DNA of 64,000 bases from a virus (IMGVR_UViG_3300034103_001604:1-64000); one strand, 5' to 3'; counted from the stretch's first letter, positions 1 to 8,908 are shown. A program made the numbers and translations. Notes: generated by a model not told the origin, from the letters alone.

Positions 1-1
1 T

Positions 2-205
2 ATTGGTCATAAACCAAATTATTATGGTGGCTCTAGAAAATATAATTTATCCGATAACAGCACTAATAACTGGTTATGGGCCATTCCAACCTGGGGAGAA
101 TCTTGGCATAATAATCATCATAGGCATCCAAAGAGATATCATTGCGGTGAAAATTGGAAACAAATAGATATTTCAGCCTATGTTATTCGATTAATAAAAA
201 TTTAA
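2..205 (+). CDS. Fatty acid (acyl-CoA type) desaturase, C-terminal fragment
   Basis: The frame is open from the left edge to a TAA at 203-205, so only the last 67 residues are present. They contain the third histidine box in the form GESWHNNHH, then a W-x-QIDIS segment and a VIRL end. This is the classic C-terminus of membrane-bound delta-9 type desaturases (fatty acid desaturase type 1), which bind a di-iron centre through histidine boxes and insert a double bond into acyl chains. The stop lies two bases before the ATG of the next gene, so the two are probably co-transcribed. The rest of the gene, including the first two histidine boxes and membrane segments, lies outside the window. The family assignment is strong from the motif; the substrate is unknown. 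Confidence 0.85.
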   Translation: MGHKPNYYGGSRKYNLSDNSTNNWLWAIPTWGESWHNNHHRHPKRYHCGENWKQIDISAYVIRLIKI

Positions 206-207
206 TT

Positions 208-1737
208 ATGGTAAATTGTATTATATTTTACGGAAACAGCGATATTACTGTAGGTCCTAAAACAGCAGGTCCGTTTCGAATTGCAACAGAATTAAGAAAG
301 CATGGGTTTTCTGTAATATGTATTGATATAACCGCGTTTGATGGGATGGATGATAATTTTAAAGAAATATATTCTTCCTTAGTATCCTCTGAAACTTTAT
401 GGACAGGATTCAGCGGAACATTTATGCGAGACATTTTTGGTAAGCCTTCTTTATTACCATTGGGCTCTAAAAGATTTTTAGATAAAGATCCAAATCATTT
501 TGATAAAGGTGTGCAAGAATTTGTCGATTTTGCAAAAAGATTAAATCCTAAAATGAAATTACTGTTAGGTGGAGCAAGGTTGCACCGGTTGAGTTCTTTG
601 GGATTTATAACTTTTGAAAAATATGTTGATAAAGAAATTGTAGATTATACAAAATGGCTAGCAAAACAATCAACAAAAATAAATCTCCAATTTTACACCG
701 ATACTATTGTTGGAGAAGAATTTAAAGAGTTTTCATCATCGCAGATTTTATATGAAGAAAACGATATTATATTCAAAACCGACACACTTCCTTTAGAAGT
801 ATCTAGAGGATGCATTTTTAAATGTAAATTTTGTTCATACCCATTGAATGGAAAAAAGAAAGGTGACTGGATTAAACAGGCAAAGTTGTTAAGAGAAGAA
901 CTAATTTTAAACTATGAAAAATTTGGAGTTACAAATTATGCTTTGACCGACGATACGTATAACGATTCAGTTGATAAATTACTGTTACTTTATGATGAAG
1001 TTTGGTCAAAAGTTCCTTTTAAAATTAAATTTTCAACTTACACTAGGTTAGATCTTATTGTAAGATTTCCAGAGATGGTAGATATTTTAAAAGAATCTGG
1101 ATTAAAAAGCGCGGTATGTGGTCTAGAAAGCATTAATCCAAAATCTGCAAAATCAATTGGTAAAGGCCTTGATCCTCAAATTCAAATTGAATTTGCAAGA
1201 GAATTAAAAAAAGATAAATGGAAAGATATTTTAATTTCTTCAAATTTTATTTTAGGATTGCCTCATGATACAAGAGAAACAATTGATGAATTTGAAGAAT
1301 GGGTTTTAGGAGATAAAAATCCATTTGATTACTGGTACATATTTCCTTTAGGTATTTTTCCTCCAGGATCTAATAAATCATATACTCAATCAGAATTTGA
1401 TTTAAATTATAAAGATTATGGTTACGAATTAATTCGAGGTCCTGATGATCCAGATTATCTTTACATAGGCTGGAAAAACGATAGAACAAAACTCAATGCG
1501 CCATATTGTAATTCTAAATCTAAATTAATATTAGACAGATCTAGAAAGACTAACTGGAAATTTGGCGGATGGTTATGGAGTATAATGCAAGAATTTATAC
1601 CAGATGAAGATATTACTCGTCTTTCGAGAAATGAATGTTATAAAAAATACAACCTTGATAAACTGAGAGAAGAAAAGAAAAAGTTGTATATAAAACGATT
1701 ATACAAAGTTGTAGAGAACATAAAAAATTCTAAATAA
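208..1737 (+). CDS. B12-binding-like radical SAM protein
   Basis: The protein has 509 residues from ATG 208. An upstream TTG at 154 would read into the desaturase gene, so I reject it. Residues 1-120 resemble a cobalamin-binding Rossmann domain, with LLLGGARLH matching the usual LGG strand. The radical SAM cysteines lie in SRGCIFKCKFC at C202, C206 and C209 and would hold a 4Fe-4S cluster for cleaving S-adenosylmethionine. The core continues with YTRLDLIVRFPE and LGLPHDTRET, typical of class B enzymes such as BchE and MiaB relatives. It is a clear paralogue of the minus-strand gene at 4853-6310, sharing the cysteine-motif context and the following ELILNYEKFGVT segment. Its substrate is unknown. 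It overlaps the convergent next gene by 8 bases at the 3' end. Confidence 0.88.
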   Translation: MVNCIIFYGNSDITVGPKTAGPFRIATELRKHGFSVICIDITAFDGMDDNFKEIYSSLVSSETLWTGFSGTFMRDIFGKPSLLPLGSKRFLDKDPNHFDKGVQEFVDFAKRLNPKMKLLLGGARLHRLSSLGFITFEKYVDKEIVDYTKWLAKQSTKINLQFYTDTIVGEEFKEFSSSQILYEENDIIFKTDTLPLEVSRGCIFKCKFCSYPLNGKKKGDWIKQAKLLREELILNYEKFGVTNYALTDDTYNDSVDKLLLLYDEVWSKVPFKIKFSTYTRLDLIVRFPEMVDILKESGLKSAVCGLESINPKSAKSIGKGLDPQIQIEFARELKKDKWKDILISSNFILGLPHDTRETIDEFEEWVLGDKNPFDYWYIFPLGIFPPGSNKSYTQSEFDLNYKDYGYELIRGPDDPDYLYIGWKNDRTKLNAPYCNSKSKLILDRSRKTNWKFGGWLWSIMQEFIPDEDITRLSRNECYKKYNLDKLREEKKKLYIKRLYKVVENIKNSK

Positions 1738-2308
1738 AAATAACATCATTTTCAATTAAGGGATTGAGAAAAGTAACACAATCTGGGTTCGTTTCAACTT
1801 GCATACTTATTCTCGGAACATTGTTCTTGTTCATTTTTACATCATGAGGGACGCTGCTTCTTATAACCGTAGGTCCATCAAGTTCAAAAGTAGATCTAGC
1901 CTGAATGTCTTTTGATACAAATGGTCGATAACTTTTTATTCCGGATTTAGGATTAGTTGTTTTAACTACTCTACAATTTCCATAAAAAGTTGTTTTAGAT
2001 CCTTCGGTGTTAAGCAACGGCATTAATACTTTTGCATAAGGGGGCAGTAAATCAATATGTATTGGTCCATGCGAATCGTCGTACATAACAAAAATAGAAA
2101 TAAGATAAGGTTCAAGATCTAACTTATTAAAGGACGGTACCAATAAAGGGCAATAACTAGTAAATTTTTTAAAGTCTACAATATAGTAACTAGACAATTT
2201 TCTTTGAAAAATTTTATCATCATTTTTGACAAATTCTAAACTTTTACTTCTTATTTCTTGAAAATTTGGTAAATCAATCTTTTTAAAATAAATGTCATCT
2301 TGGTTCAT
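1730..2308 (-). CDS. 2-oxoglutarate/Fe(II)-dependent oxygenase-like protein
   Basis: This 192-residue protein has the iron-binding facial triad spacing of the double-stranded beta-helix oxygenases: H84-x-D86 in GPIHIDL, a distal H155 in VPHDV, and R166 in PRISMQ as candidate 2-oxoglutarate anchor. Such enzymes hydroxylate or otherwise oxidise an organic substrate using O2 and 2-oxoglutarate. Length and motif order fit phage members of this fold. It starts at an ATG preceded by an AAGG-type ribosome site and is transcribed divergently from the next gene, which is also oxygenase-like. The substrate cannot be read from the sequence. It could also be a non-catalytic cupin, although the complete triad argues against that. 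Confidence 0.68.
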   Translation of the reverse strand: MNQDDIYFKKIDLPNFQEIRSKSLEFVKNDDKIFQRKLSSYYIVDFKKFTSYCPLLVPSFNKLDLEPYLISIFVMYDDSHGPIHIDLLPPYAKVLMPLLNTEGSKTTFYGNCRVVKTTNPKSGIKSYRPFVSKDIQARSTFELDGPTVIRSSVPHDVKMNKNNVPRISMQVETNPDCVTFLNPLIENDVIFI

Positions 2309-2374
2309 TGTACACCTTTTTTATAATTTATACAAACTTAAAATATTAAATAAAGAAAATGAAAAAGGAAAATT

Positions 2375-2866
2375 ATGCCATTATATAAAAAAATTGATAC
2401 CTTTGATGTCGACGAAATCCTTAAACAATACACTGAATTAGAAAATAATATAGTTTGGAGAGAAAGTAGTAGAGGAAAACAGGCTGGTATACAATATAAA
2501 GAAGGAGAAAATCCTTGGGAAAGTGCAGTTGGAAAATTTAAAGACAGGACCGAAGAATCGTATTCTCTTTTAAATCCTTTTTTCAAAGATACTATTTTTG
2601 AAGAAATTATCAAAAAACATAATTTAATTCGAACAAGATTAATGTGGGTATTCCCAATGTCTTGTTATTCATTTCACAACGATGTAGCCCCTAGGATACA
2701 TTATCCATTAATAACAGATAATGAATGTTATTTCCTTTTTAAAAAAGGAGAACTAATACATTTTCCTGCTGGAGAAGTTTGGTGGGTTGATACTAGGTTT
2801 AAACATACATTTTTAAATGCATCTAACGTAAATCGATTACACATTGTAGGTGTAGTGAAACGTTAA
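2375..2866 (+). CDS. Aspartyl/asparaginyl beta-hydroxylase-like oxygenase
   Basis: This 163-residue protein carries the signature of the Asp/Asn beta-hydroxylase branch of the 2-oxoglutarate oxygenase fold. It has H101-x-D103 in SFHNDVAP, R107-x-H109 followed by YPLITD, the GEVWWVDTRFKHTFLNAS segment with distal H144, and R154-L-H156 near the end. The spacing of H, R/H, GE, D, H, N and R matches that family well. The ATG is preceded by AAAGGA at a suitable distance. It is one of several different oxygenase-like genes within 8 kb. Whether it acts on a protein side chain or a small molecule is unknown. Confidence 0.75.
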   Translation: MPLYKKIDTFDVDEILKQYTELENNIVWRESSRGKQAGIQYKEGENPWESAVGKFKDRTEESYSLLNPFFKDTIFEEIIKKHNLIRTRLMWVFPMSCYSFHNDVAPRIHYPLITDNECYFLFKKGELIHFPAGEVWWVDTRFKHTFLNASNVNRLHIVGVVKR

Positions 2867-3582
2867 ATTTGTCCTAAGACAAATTCTGATACTAACTGAT
2901 GAGTTTTAATTCCAGGATGTATTAAATCTCTCGCAAAGTCATTTGTCACTTTAAAATCGATTAAAAATAATTTTGGAGCATCAAAGCATAAAAACTTTAT
3001 ATTATTTGTTATACAAATATTTTCTATGGCTAAAATATTTTTTTGTTGATTTAAAAAAGAGTTTGTATCGTCTAAAAGCCACTTTTTATAAAAAGAATCC
3101 ATTTGATAAAATTTCATTTGCGATCTATAATAGAATATTTTTTGATTCTCGCATAGTTCTATTCTTGAATTTTCCGGACTAAACATTATTACAATTTTTG
3201 GTTTTAAAGTTGAAATATAATGGTACCCAAATCTAAATGCAGTATCATTCGATGTTCCACCTAGACCTAAATTAAAAAACCTAAGTTTTAACTTTTGAGA
3301 TATTAAATATCCGGCAGTTTCTTCTAACGGTAATCCAGTACCAAAGGTTAAACTACATCCCAAAAAAAGTATTGAATCAGTATCTGCATCAAATTCAAAA
3401 GACCTAAATCCATCACCGTTGAATTTGTAAGTTATTTTTTTATCTATCCAATTATTACTTTTTAATAAATTGAAATTTTTATTAAGATTTTCTTCATATC
3501 TTTCTTTTGAATCAAAGAGATCCCATTCTTGAATAGTATTAGAAAAAATTTTATATGAATGAAAGCCGAGATCTGTATTCAT
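2863..3582 (-). CDS. SGNH/GDSL hydrolase-like protein
   Basis: The 239-residue protein has an N-terminal GFRSFEF segment followed by FLGCSLTFGTGLP, the block I nucleophile region of SGNH hydrolases (serine in G-x-S-x-T-x-G). It then has the FNLGLGGTSND glycine/asparagine block near residues 105-115, and ends with a D-x-x-HPG-x-x-TH block carrying the catalytic Asp and His. Members remove or transfer acyl groups on glycans or lipids. No signal peptide is apparent, so it probably acts in the cytoplasm. It overlaps the convergent preceding gene by 4 bases. In a region with glycosyl-, sulfo- and methyltransferase-like genes, a sugar or lipid acyl ester substrate is plausible but unproven. Confidence 0.72.
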   Translation of the reverse strand: MNTDLGFHSYKIFSNTIQEWDLFDSKERYEENLNKNFNLLKSNNWIDKKITYKFNGDGFRSFEFDADTDSILFLGCSLTFGTGLPLEETAGYLISQKLKLRFFNLGLGGTSNDTAFRFGYHYISTLKPKIVIMFSPENSRIELCENQKIFYYRSQMKFYQMDSFYKKWLLDDTNSFLNQQKNILAIENICITNNIKFLCFDAPKLFLIDFKVTNDFARDLIHPGIKTHQLVSEFVLGQI

Positions 3583-3620
3583 AAATTTTTAACCTCTAAT
3601 CTATTTAATTAAATATTGTT

Positions 3621-4244
3621 ATGCAAGATTTATTATTTGGTAAAGTAAATTTTCCTCCTTTAGACAAACAGTTATTAACATCTCAAATAATGAGTGTTGA
3701 TAAAAAATATTGGTTTCGAGACGATTATAGAGCGACTAACATGTTATCTCTGATGACTAAAAATCCTATTCCAGGACCGGAAGGAACTAAAAATAGTGTT
3801 AAAGGTGAGTTTCAGTGGTTACCATATACTCCGACTGCATTAAAAGACTGGTTTGAAAAAGAGATTTTTCCGTGGATGGGAACAAAAACTCGAATCATGG
3901 CTTTATTAACACATGCAAATGATAAAAACAACGAGCATATAGATTGTGATGAAAAAGATATTGGAACATTACAGCACAAATTCAGATATGTGATTAAAGG
4001 CAAAACCAGTACTCTTTATTTTAAAAACGAAAACAAAGATGTTTTTGTTCCAGAAATTGATGGTCCATTTATAATGGACGGTAGTTGGCCACATGGTATG
4101 TATAATTTCGACAATGATTATAAACTTACTATAGCCGCAGGTTCACCATGGAATGGCAATGTTCAATATTCAAATTTAGCAGTTCTTATGAAGAAAAGTG
4201 AATTGGTATTTCCAAAAGATTATAAAAAATATTTAAAAAAATAA
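3621..4244 (+). CDS. 2-oxoglutarate/Fe(II)-dependent oxygenase-like protein
   Basis: The 207-residue protein contains H106-I-D108 in NEHIDCDEKD, a following LQHKFRYVIKG strand, and a distal H158 in DGSWPHGMYNF. This matches the iron triad of the double-stranded beta-helix oxygenases and is the same general layout as the gene at 1730-2308, but the two are not close in sequence. The start ATG at 3621 has no obvious ribosome binding site. The next gene begins one base after the stop, so the pair probably forms a transcription unit. The substrate is unknown. Confidence 0.66.
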   Translation: MQDLLFGKVNFPPLDKQLLTSQIMSVDKKYWFRDDYRATNMLSLMTKNPIPGPEGTKNSVKGEFQWLPYTPTALKDWFEKEIFPWMGTKTRIMALLTHANDKNNEHIDCDEKDIGTLQHKFRYVIKGKTSTLYFKNENKDVFVPEIDGPFIMDGSWPHGMYNFDNDYKLTIAAGSPWNGNVQYSNLAVLMKKSELVFPKDYKKYLKK

Positions 4245-4245
4245 T

Positions 4246-4860
4246 ATGTCTTATCGCGTTAAGTCTTACAAAGATCTCAGTGTTATAGAAACACAACAAT
4301 TCATTGAGTTTTGCAAATTAGCATCGACAGAAAAAAAAGACCCAGCAAGTGTTAACATGTGGGATGAAAATGAAAATTCTAAGCACACCATTTTATATAA
4401 ACTAGATAAAACACCAACGTTTACTGAACCAAACGGAATATTTTTTATACTATTTTATAATGATCAAATAGTAGGATGTAGCGGCGTTTATAAAAGTTCT
4501 TTTTCTAATGAAATTTATATTGCAGGTGCTAGGACTTGGATTGACAAAAGATTTCGAAATCAATCTGTAATTAAAGAATACTTTTTTCCTATGCAAAAAA
4601 AATGGGTAATAGATAAAGCAGGAAAAATAATTGCGTTAACATTTAACGAATACAACAAAAACATTATAGAAATTTTCAAAAGAAATAGGTTGGGAGAAAA
4701 GAATAATAGGATTAACAAACGATCTGAAGGCGATTTATTCTTTAACGGAATAAACGTTTTAGATTTTCCAGTTAATATAAATTATACAAAACAATGGATA
4801 TGCTATGAACAGTTAGAATCAAATTTTGTTTTTGATTGGGAAAAAATAAAATTTATATAG
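4246..4860 (+). CDS. GNAT-like acyltransferase (tentative)
   Basis: This 204-residue protein has features of a GNAT fold. A central pair of strands around IFFILFYNDQIVGCSGVY resembles GNAT strands 2-4, and a later segment around ARTWIDKRFRNQ lies where the acyl-CoA binding loop would be. GNAT proteins transfer an acyl group from acyl-CoA to an amine. The canonical Q/R-x-x-G-x-G/A motif is not clear, so the call is tentative. It follows the oxygenase-like gene at 3621 without a gap and overlaps the convergent radical SAM gene by 8 bases. Confidence 0.42.
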   Translation: MSYRVKSYKDLSVIETQQFIEFCKLASTEKKDPASVNMWDENENSKHTILYKLDKTPTFTEPNGIFFILFYNDQIVGCSGVYKSSFSNEIYIAGARTWIDKRFRNQSVIKEYFFPMQKKWVIDKAGKIIALTFNEYNKNIIEIFKRNRLGEKNNRINKRSEGDLFFNGINVLDFPVNINYTKQWICYEQLESNFVFDWEKIKFI

Positions 4861-6310
4861 ACATTAACTTTTCGTAATACAAATTTCTAAACGCAGTATT
4901 TCTTCTTTTGATCTCTTCCCAATTTAGTTCACTACGTCTTGCTCTTAACATAGTGTTCTTATCGTAACCTAAACTAGTCAAATGCATGTATGTCCACGGA
5001 TGCAGTCTAGCAAGTGGTTTTAATTCTAAATCAATTTGTTTCGAACAATCTTCTGCTTCTTGTTGCGTCCAATCATTATTAAACCATTTTCCGTTACTGT
5101 CAACTTTAAATCCATACTTACTAGAATTTTTATCAAATTCACTAGTAACTGTCCATGCTAATGCACTTGAGAAAAATCCAAGTGCAGTAAATTTAATACT
5201 GTGTAGATCATTTTCTTTATACCATTTAATTGTTTCTAATAAATTTTCTTTTGTGTCGTAAGGTAGTCCAACAATAAAATTTAAATGCTGTGTTACTTCT
5301 TTATTCCATAATTCATTATATAGTTTAGGAAGCCAATCTCTGGCATGTTTACTACTCCATCCTTTTCCTACTAACATAGATGCTCGAGGATGTAATGTTT
5401 CTATTCCGTGCATTGCTCCTACTAATCCAGAATTTTTTAATAAATCAACAGTTTCGGGAAAAGACCATACTAAGTCTGCTCTAATATATGCAGTATATTG
5501 AATCTTAAATGGCAATGTTTGTATCATATCATGCCATGCTTTAACTTTAAAAACTGTATCATTAAACGTGTCACAGACAACGTAATAACTAGTTACTCCA
5601 AAATTTTCATAATTATGTATTAGTTCTTCTTTAACACACTCCATGGATCTAATATAATCCATTTTTGCCTTTCCTAAAAGGTCAAACTGACAAAATTTAC
5701 ATTTAAAAATGCATCCTCGAGATACTTCTATAGGAAGTGTTTCATTGGGAAAAATTAAATCTTGATTAGAAAATTTGAAATTGTCTCCTTCAATTTTGTA
5801 TTTTGAATTATTTGGAGCATGATAATTTAACATCATTTTGTCACCAGATGGCAACAATACTCTTCTAGCCTGAGGAGGAGGGTCTCCATTTTTATAATGA
5901 TTTAATAATTCTAAAAATGTATCTTCGGCAAATCCTGTAACAACACATTCTACTAAAGGTGATCCTTTAAATCTATTTCCAATGTGCCCACCTAAAATAA
6001 TTTTTAATTTAGGATATTTTTCTTTTAGCATTATAAGTACATTCATCAAAGTTTCAGGAACAAAACTTCCGCCGATATGATGAGCGTGATAAATGTGAGT
6101 CATACCTATACCAAGAACCATAGTTTTTTCAGTAACAAATTTTGTTGTTAATTTCCAAAGTTCTTCCTGCGACCATGCAGTAACAAAATCTATCACTTGA
6201 GCAGTATACCCGTGATTTCTAATATAACCTGCAATCTTATAAACTCCCATTGTTCTGGCAGACAAATTTGTCGGCGGATTGGGCATATCATTCCAAAAAA
6301 CTACGTCCAT
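4853..6310 (-). CDS. B12-binding-like radical SAM protein
   Basis: The 485-residue protein has an N-terminal cobalamin-binding-like domain (residues 1-140) with KIILGGH and VVTGFAEDTFLEL, the positions of the usual LGG and GEGE segments. A radical SAM domain follows, with cysteines C200, C204 and C207 in SRGCIFKCKFC. Later blocks YIRADLVWSFPE and FIVGLPYDTKEN match the class B core. It is a paralogue of the gene at 208-1737. It is the last gene of a minus-strand run that starts at 12124. Family members carry out methylations, ring contractions and similar radical chemistry. I cannot name the substrate. The ATG is preceded by GGAAA. Confidence 0.88.
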   Translation of the reverse strand: MDVVFWNDMPNPPTNLSARTMGVYKIAGYIRNHGYTAQVIDFVTAWSQEELWKLTTKFVTEKTMVLGIGMTHIYHAHHIGGSFVPETLMNVLIMLKEKYPKLKIILGGHIGNRFKGSPLVECVVTGFAEDTFLELLNHYKNGDPPPQARRVLLPSGDKMMLNYHAPNNSKYKIEGDNFKFSNQDLIFPNETLPIEVSRGCIFKCKFCQFDLLGKAKMDYIRSMECVKEELIHNYENFGVTSYYVVCDTFNDTVFKVKAWHDMIQTLPFKIQYTAYIRADLVWSFPETVDLLKNSGLVGAMHGIETLHPRASMLVGKGWSSKHARDWLPKLYNELWNKEVTQHLNFIVGLPYDTKENLLETIKWYKENDLHSIKFTALGFFSSALAWTVTSEFDKNSSKYGFKVDSNGKWFNNDWTQQEAEDCSKQIDLELKPLARLHPWTYMHLTSLGYDKNTMLRARRSELNWEEIKRRNTAFRNLYYEKLMSI

Positions 6311-6317
6311 AATTTTC

Positions 6318-6752
6318 CTAATTTAATTTTGATATTGTTATAGCAATTCGAGGGTGAGAAATATTCATTACAAAATGATATACATCAGTTTGAATTCGAT
6401 GCCATCTTTCTTTTTCAATTAAAAATTTTTGTTTAAATCTTTTTTGATCATCAAAAAAACATGTATATACATTATCTCCACCAGGATCAATAATATAGTT
6501 GAAGGCTTCTTTCCTAACTAGATCTTTATGGATAGGAAGACCTTTATAAACAATATGTATCTTTGCTGAATAATCGACTGTAAAATATTGATAAGCAAAA
6601 TTTTTTATTTTTTCTCCGGCATTAAATGTTTTGTAATACTGATAACTATCATCCGGATATACATTTTTATTGTTGTTAATACACCAATATGCTTCGTCAA
6701 TAAGTGATTGATCTATTTTTGGAATAGTATCGATATATTCTAAATAATTCAT
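6318..6752 (-). CDS. Small 2-oxoglutarate/Fe(II) oxygenase-like protein
   Basis: The 144-residue protein contains H75-K-D77 in LPIHKDLVRKEAFNYI, followed by a glycine-rich turn (DPGGDN), a W-H pair and a terminal HPRIAITI strand. This order fits a compact double-stranded beta-helix oxygenase with the H-x-D motif, a distal His and an Arg near the C-terminus. It lies in the minus-strand run between an SDR gene and the B12-type radical SAM gene. The short length means the fold may lack the usual N-terminal helices. Function is inferred from the motif pattern only. Confidence 0.55.
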   Translation of the reverse strand: MNYLEYIDTIPKIDQSLIDEAYWCINNNKNVYPDDSYQYYKTFNAGEKIKNFAYQYFTVDYSAKIHIVYKGLPIHKDLVRKEAFNYIIDPGGDNVYTCFFDDQKRFKQKFLIEKERWHRIQTDVYHFVMNISHPRIAITISKLN

Positions 6753-6769
6753 AAAAATATTTATTTGGT

Positions 6770-7264
6770 TTATGATTGCAGAATAATATTTGCAGCCTCT
6801 TCTACTGAAATGTAATTCTTTTTATCCATGGTTGGATATTTTTCTAAAATTTTAGATGTTCCTACGTATCCAAATGATACATATTTTACTTTACAAAACC
6901 CAATAACTCTATTTGACATTTCTTTTAGCATTACTTTTTCTGCCTGATAATGTAACAAATTAAGTTTATTATTTGGAAGATATTTTATATCTGCAATTCT
7001 ACTTCCTACATTTATTATAGTTTTATTTCTTAAGTTATACCAACTATTCCATAGATCTATAAACATTAAAGTTTGGCCAAATTTGTTTTGGGCATTGTTA
7101 ATAAAAACATCGCAGTCTTGCACTTCTTCAATTATCTTCAACCGAGAAGAATTTTCATTTATATCGTATCCGTTCGATCTACTGAATCCCAATATGTTTG
7201 GACTTAATCTATTAAAAATTTCTAAACCAATACCATAGGTATGTCCTGTAATTGCATATTTCAT
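6770..7264 (-). CDS. Short-chain dehydrogenase/reductase-like protein
   Basis: The protein starts with the Rossmann motif TGHTYGIG (T-G-x3-G-I-G), has NNAQN at the NNAG position, INVGSRIAD with the serine region, and Y-Q-A-E-K as the catalytic Tyr-x-x-x-Lys. These are the SDR active-site and NAD(P)-binding signatures. At 164 residues it is much shorter than the usual 240-250, having lost most of the substrate-binding C-terminal part. It overlaps the upstream oxygenase-like gene by 4 bases, so the two are translationally coupled. It could reduce or epimerise a sugar or other intermediate, but the substrate is not evident. Confidence 0.78.
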   Translation of the reverse strand: MKYAITGHTYGIGLEIFNRLSPNILGFSRSNGYDINENSSRLKIIEEVQDCDVFINNAQNKFGQTLMFIDLWNSWYNLRNKTIINVGSRIADIKYLPNNKLNLLHYQAEKVMLKEMSNRVIGFCKVKYVSFGYVGTSKILEKYPTMDKKNYISVEEAANIILQS

Positions 7265-7878
7265 TTAAACCTCAACGTTAATCCTAATTTTTCCCCGGTC
7301 ATTTTAGCCGTGCAATGAATTCTTCTCGAGTCAAATATAATAACACTACCCGAACTAAATGGATAAGCATTTCCACTTAGACCAAATAAAGTTTGAAAAG
7401 GATACTGCGATAAAAAATTTTTATGTAATTCTTTGTCTATTGGTTCCCCAGTTAAGCCAGTAACAGGATATTCGTATGGAGAACCTTTAACTCCAATGTT
7501 TACTTTAAAATTTTTTACTGGATGATGCATACACCAAGTAACACTATCTAGTTCCCAAATTTGATCAAATATAATTAGATGGGGTAACTCACTAGAAAAT
7601 GATAATGGTATTACTACATTTATTTTTCCATTCTGATAGGTTTTATAATCTGTGTGTGGAAAGTAGGGCTGATTGTGTTTATAAAAATTTCCCTGCACAT
7701 AATCTAACTTTTTTCCTATTTGCTCTTCTAATATAGTCCTAACAATATCTAATGCTTTACCCGGAGGCGCCTTATTCATAGAAACTGTATCATAAGTACC
7801 AATTTCGTTATAATAATCAATTAAATTTTGTACAAGGGCCGAATCAATTATTTCAAAAATTTGTTTTGTTTGCATCAT
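7261..7878 (-). CDS. 2-oxoglutarate/Fe(II)-dependent oxygenase-like protein
   Basis: The 205-residue protein shows the prolyl-hydroxylase-like arrangement: H75-T-D77 in YFPHTDYKT, then a NVVIPL strand, and a C-terminal block GSVIIFDSRRIHCTAKMTGEKLGLTLRF. This last block holds the distal His and a basic residue suited to 2-oxoglutarate. It overlaps both neighbours (the radical SAM gene upstream by 26 bases, the SDR downstream by 4), indicating one transcript. Its closeness to a twitch-domain radical SAM protein suggests action in one pathway. That is inference. Confidence 0.72.
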   Translation of the reverse strand: MMQTKQIFEIIDSALVQNLIDYYNEIGTYDTVSMNKAPPGKALDIVRTILEEQIGKKLDYVQGNFYKHNQPYFPHTDYKTYQNGKINVVIPLSFSSELPHLIIFDQIWELDSVTWCMHHPVKNFKVNIGVKGSPYEYPVTGLTGEPIDKELHKNFLSQYPFQTLFGLSGNAYPFSSGSVIIFDSRRIHCTAKMTGEKLGLTLRFK

Positions 7879-8908
7879 TAAATTCTTTAACCCACCAAAA
7901 AATTTTATCAGCCCAGCCAGGGGTTGCCCACATTGAATCCCATTTATTAGCCCATGTTACATAATTTTTTACATCATCTGTTTTTGAATAAGCAGAAAAT
8001 GGTATAGATTGAAAATTATCTATTGTGTGTATTATCTTCTCTGGAAAATTAACGAGATTTGCATATGATGGATACACAATAGGTATCGCGGTAAATTTAT
8101 ATTTCCAAAAATTTTTGGCTTTTAAAAAATCCTGTATAGTAAAAGGAGTTAGGGAATAATTTATTTCAACTTCTGAAAAATCATTTAAATTTTGTACGCC
8201 TACTAATATTTTGTCCCAAGTAGATCCTCTTCTAAACCATTCGTAACTCTCCTCAAATCCGTCAATACTTACAGAACATTTTATTGTTTTCCATCCTTCC
8301 CACAACACGGGTTTAAAATTTGATATACCATTTGTTATGTAATGTAATTCACAATGAGACCTATCAAATTTTTTTAAGTATTCTAATATTTTCCAATGAT
8401 TAAAATCTAGAAAAGGTTCACCCCCGGTGAACTTAATTACAGACAAATTAGGTAAAATTGTAGATAGTTCATTTAAAAATTCATCAGTTATTTTAAATCC
8501 TTTGTTAATCTTTGAAGAAAGATTAAGTTTTTTTGCCCACGTTGAACTTTGACTAGGGCCGCAATGAAAACATGCTAACTGACACTTATTACTCATTTTA
8601 AATTGAATGAGTTTTAATTCTCTATTTGAACTTAAAAATTTAGTTTTAGTTCTTAAACTTTTTTGATTTCTACTTTCTAAATTTTCACACCGAAAGCAAA
8701 AAGGCATTGTATTTTTTGAAAATCCTTTTTTTAATTCGTCTCTTAAAAAAATTATTTTTTTATCGTTAAAAGAATTTAAGATGCCATTTGATATATGTGA
8801 AATTTGAGATTGGATAGAATTTTCTCCGCAACACGGTCTGGTATAACCATCCGTTTCTATAGAAATCATATTTTCTATCCAAGCACACTTAATTTCATTA
8901 GTGATCAT
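7853..8908 (-). CDS. Twitch/SPASM-domain radical SAM protein
   Basis: The 351-residue protein begins with an auxiliary-cluster domain rather than ending with it. Cysteines C8, C26, C27, C71 and C74 (KCAW, RPCC, CFRC) resemble a SPASM/twitch 4Fe-4S site. The radical SAM core follows, with C109, C113 and C116 in NKCQLACFHC and a clear GGEP motif in KFTGGEPFLD. SPASM/twitch radical SAM enzymes usually modify peptides or small molecules. The same cysteine layout is encoded as a separate small gene at 17850-18137, next to another radical SAM gene. The start ATG overlaps the stop of the sulfotransferase-like gene upstream. Confidence 0.87.
   Translation of the reverse strand: MITNEIKCAWIENMISIETDGYTRPCCGENSIQSQISHISNGILNSFNDKKIIFLRDELKKGFSKNTMPFCFRCENLESRNQKSLRTKTKFLSSNRELKLIQFKMSNKCQLACFHCGPSQSSTWAKKLNLSSKINKGFKITDEFLNELSTILPNLSVIKFTGGEPFLDFNHWKILEYLKKFDRSHCELHYITNGISNFKPVLWEGWKTIKCSVSIDGFEESYEWFRRGSTWDKILVGVQNLNDFSEVEINYSLTPFTIQDFLKAKNFWKYKFTAIPIVYPSYANLVNFPEKIIHTIDNFQSIPFSAYSKTDDVKNYVTWANKWDSMWATPGWADKIFWWVKEFNDANKTNF

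Noticed and set aside
154-207. TTG start at 154 for the first radical SAM protein
   Set aside because: It reads through the end of the desaturase frame, and the ATG at 208 lies just after that stop and begins a typical N-terminal strand.
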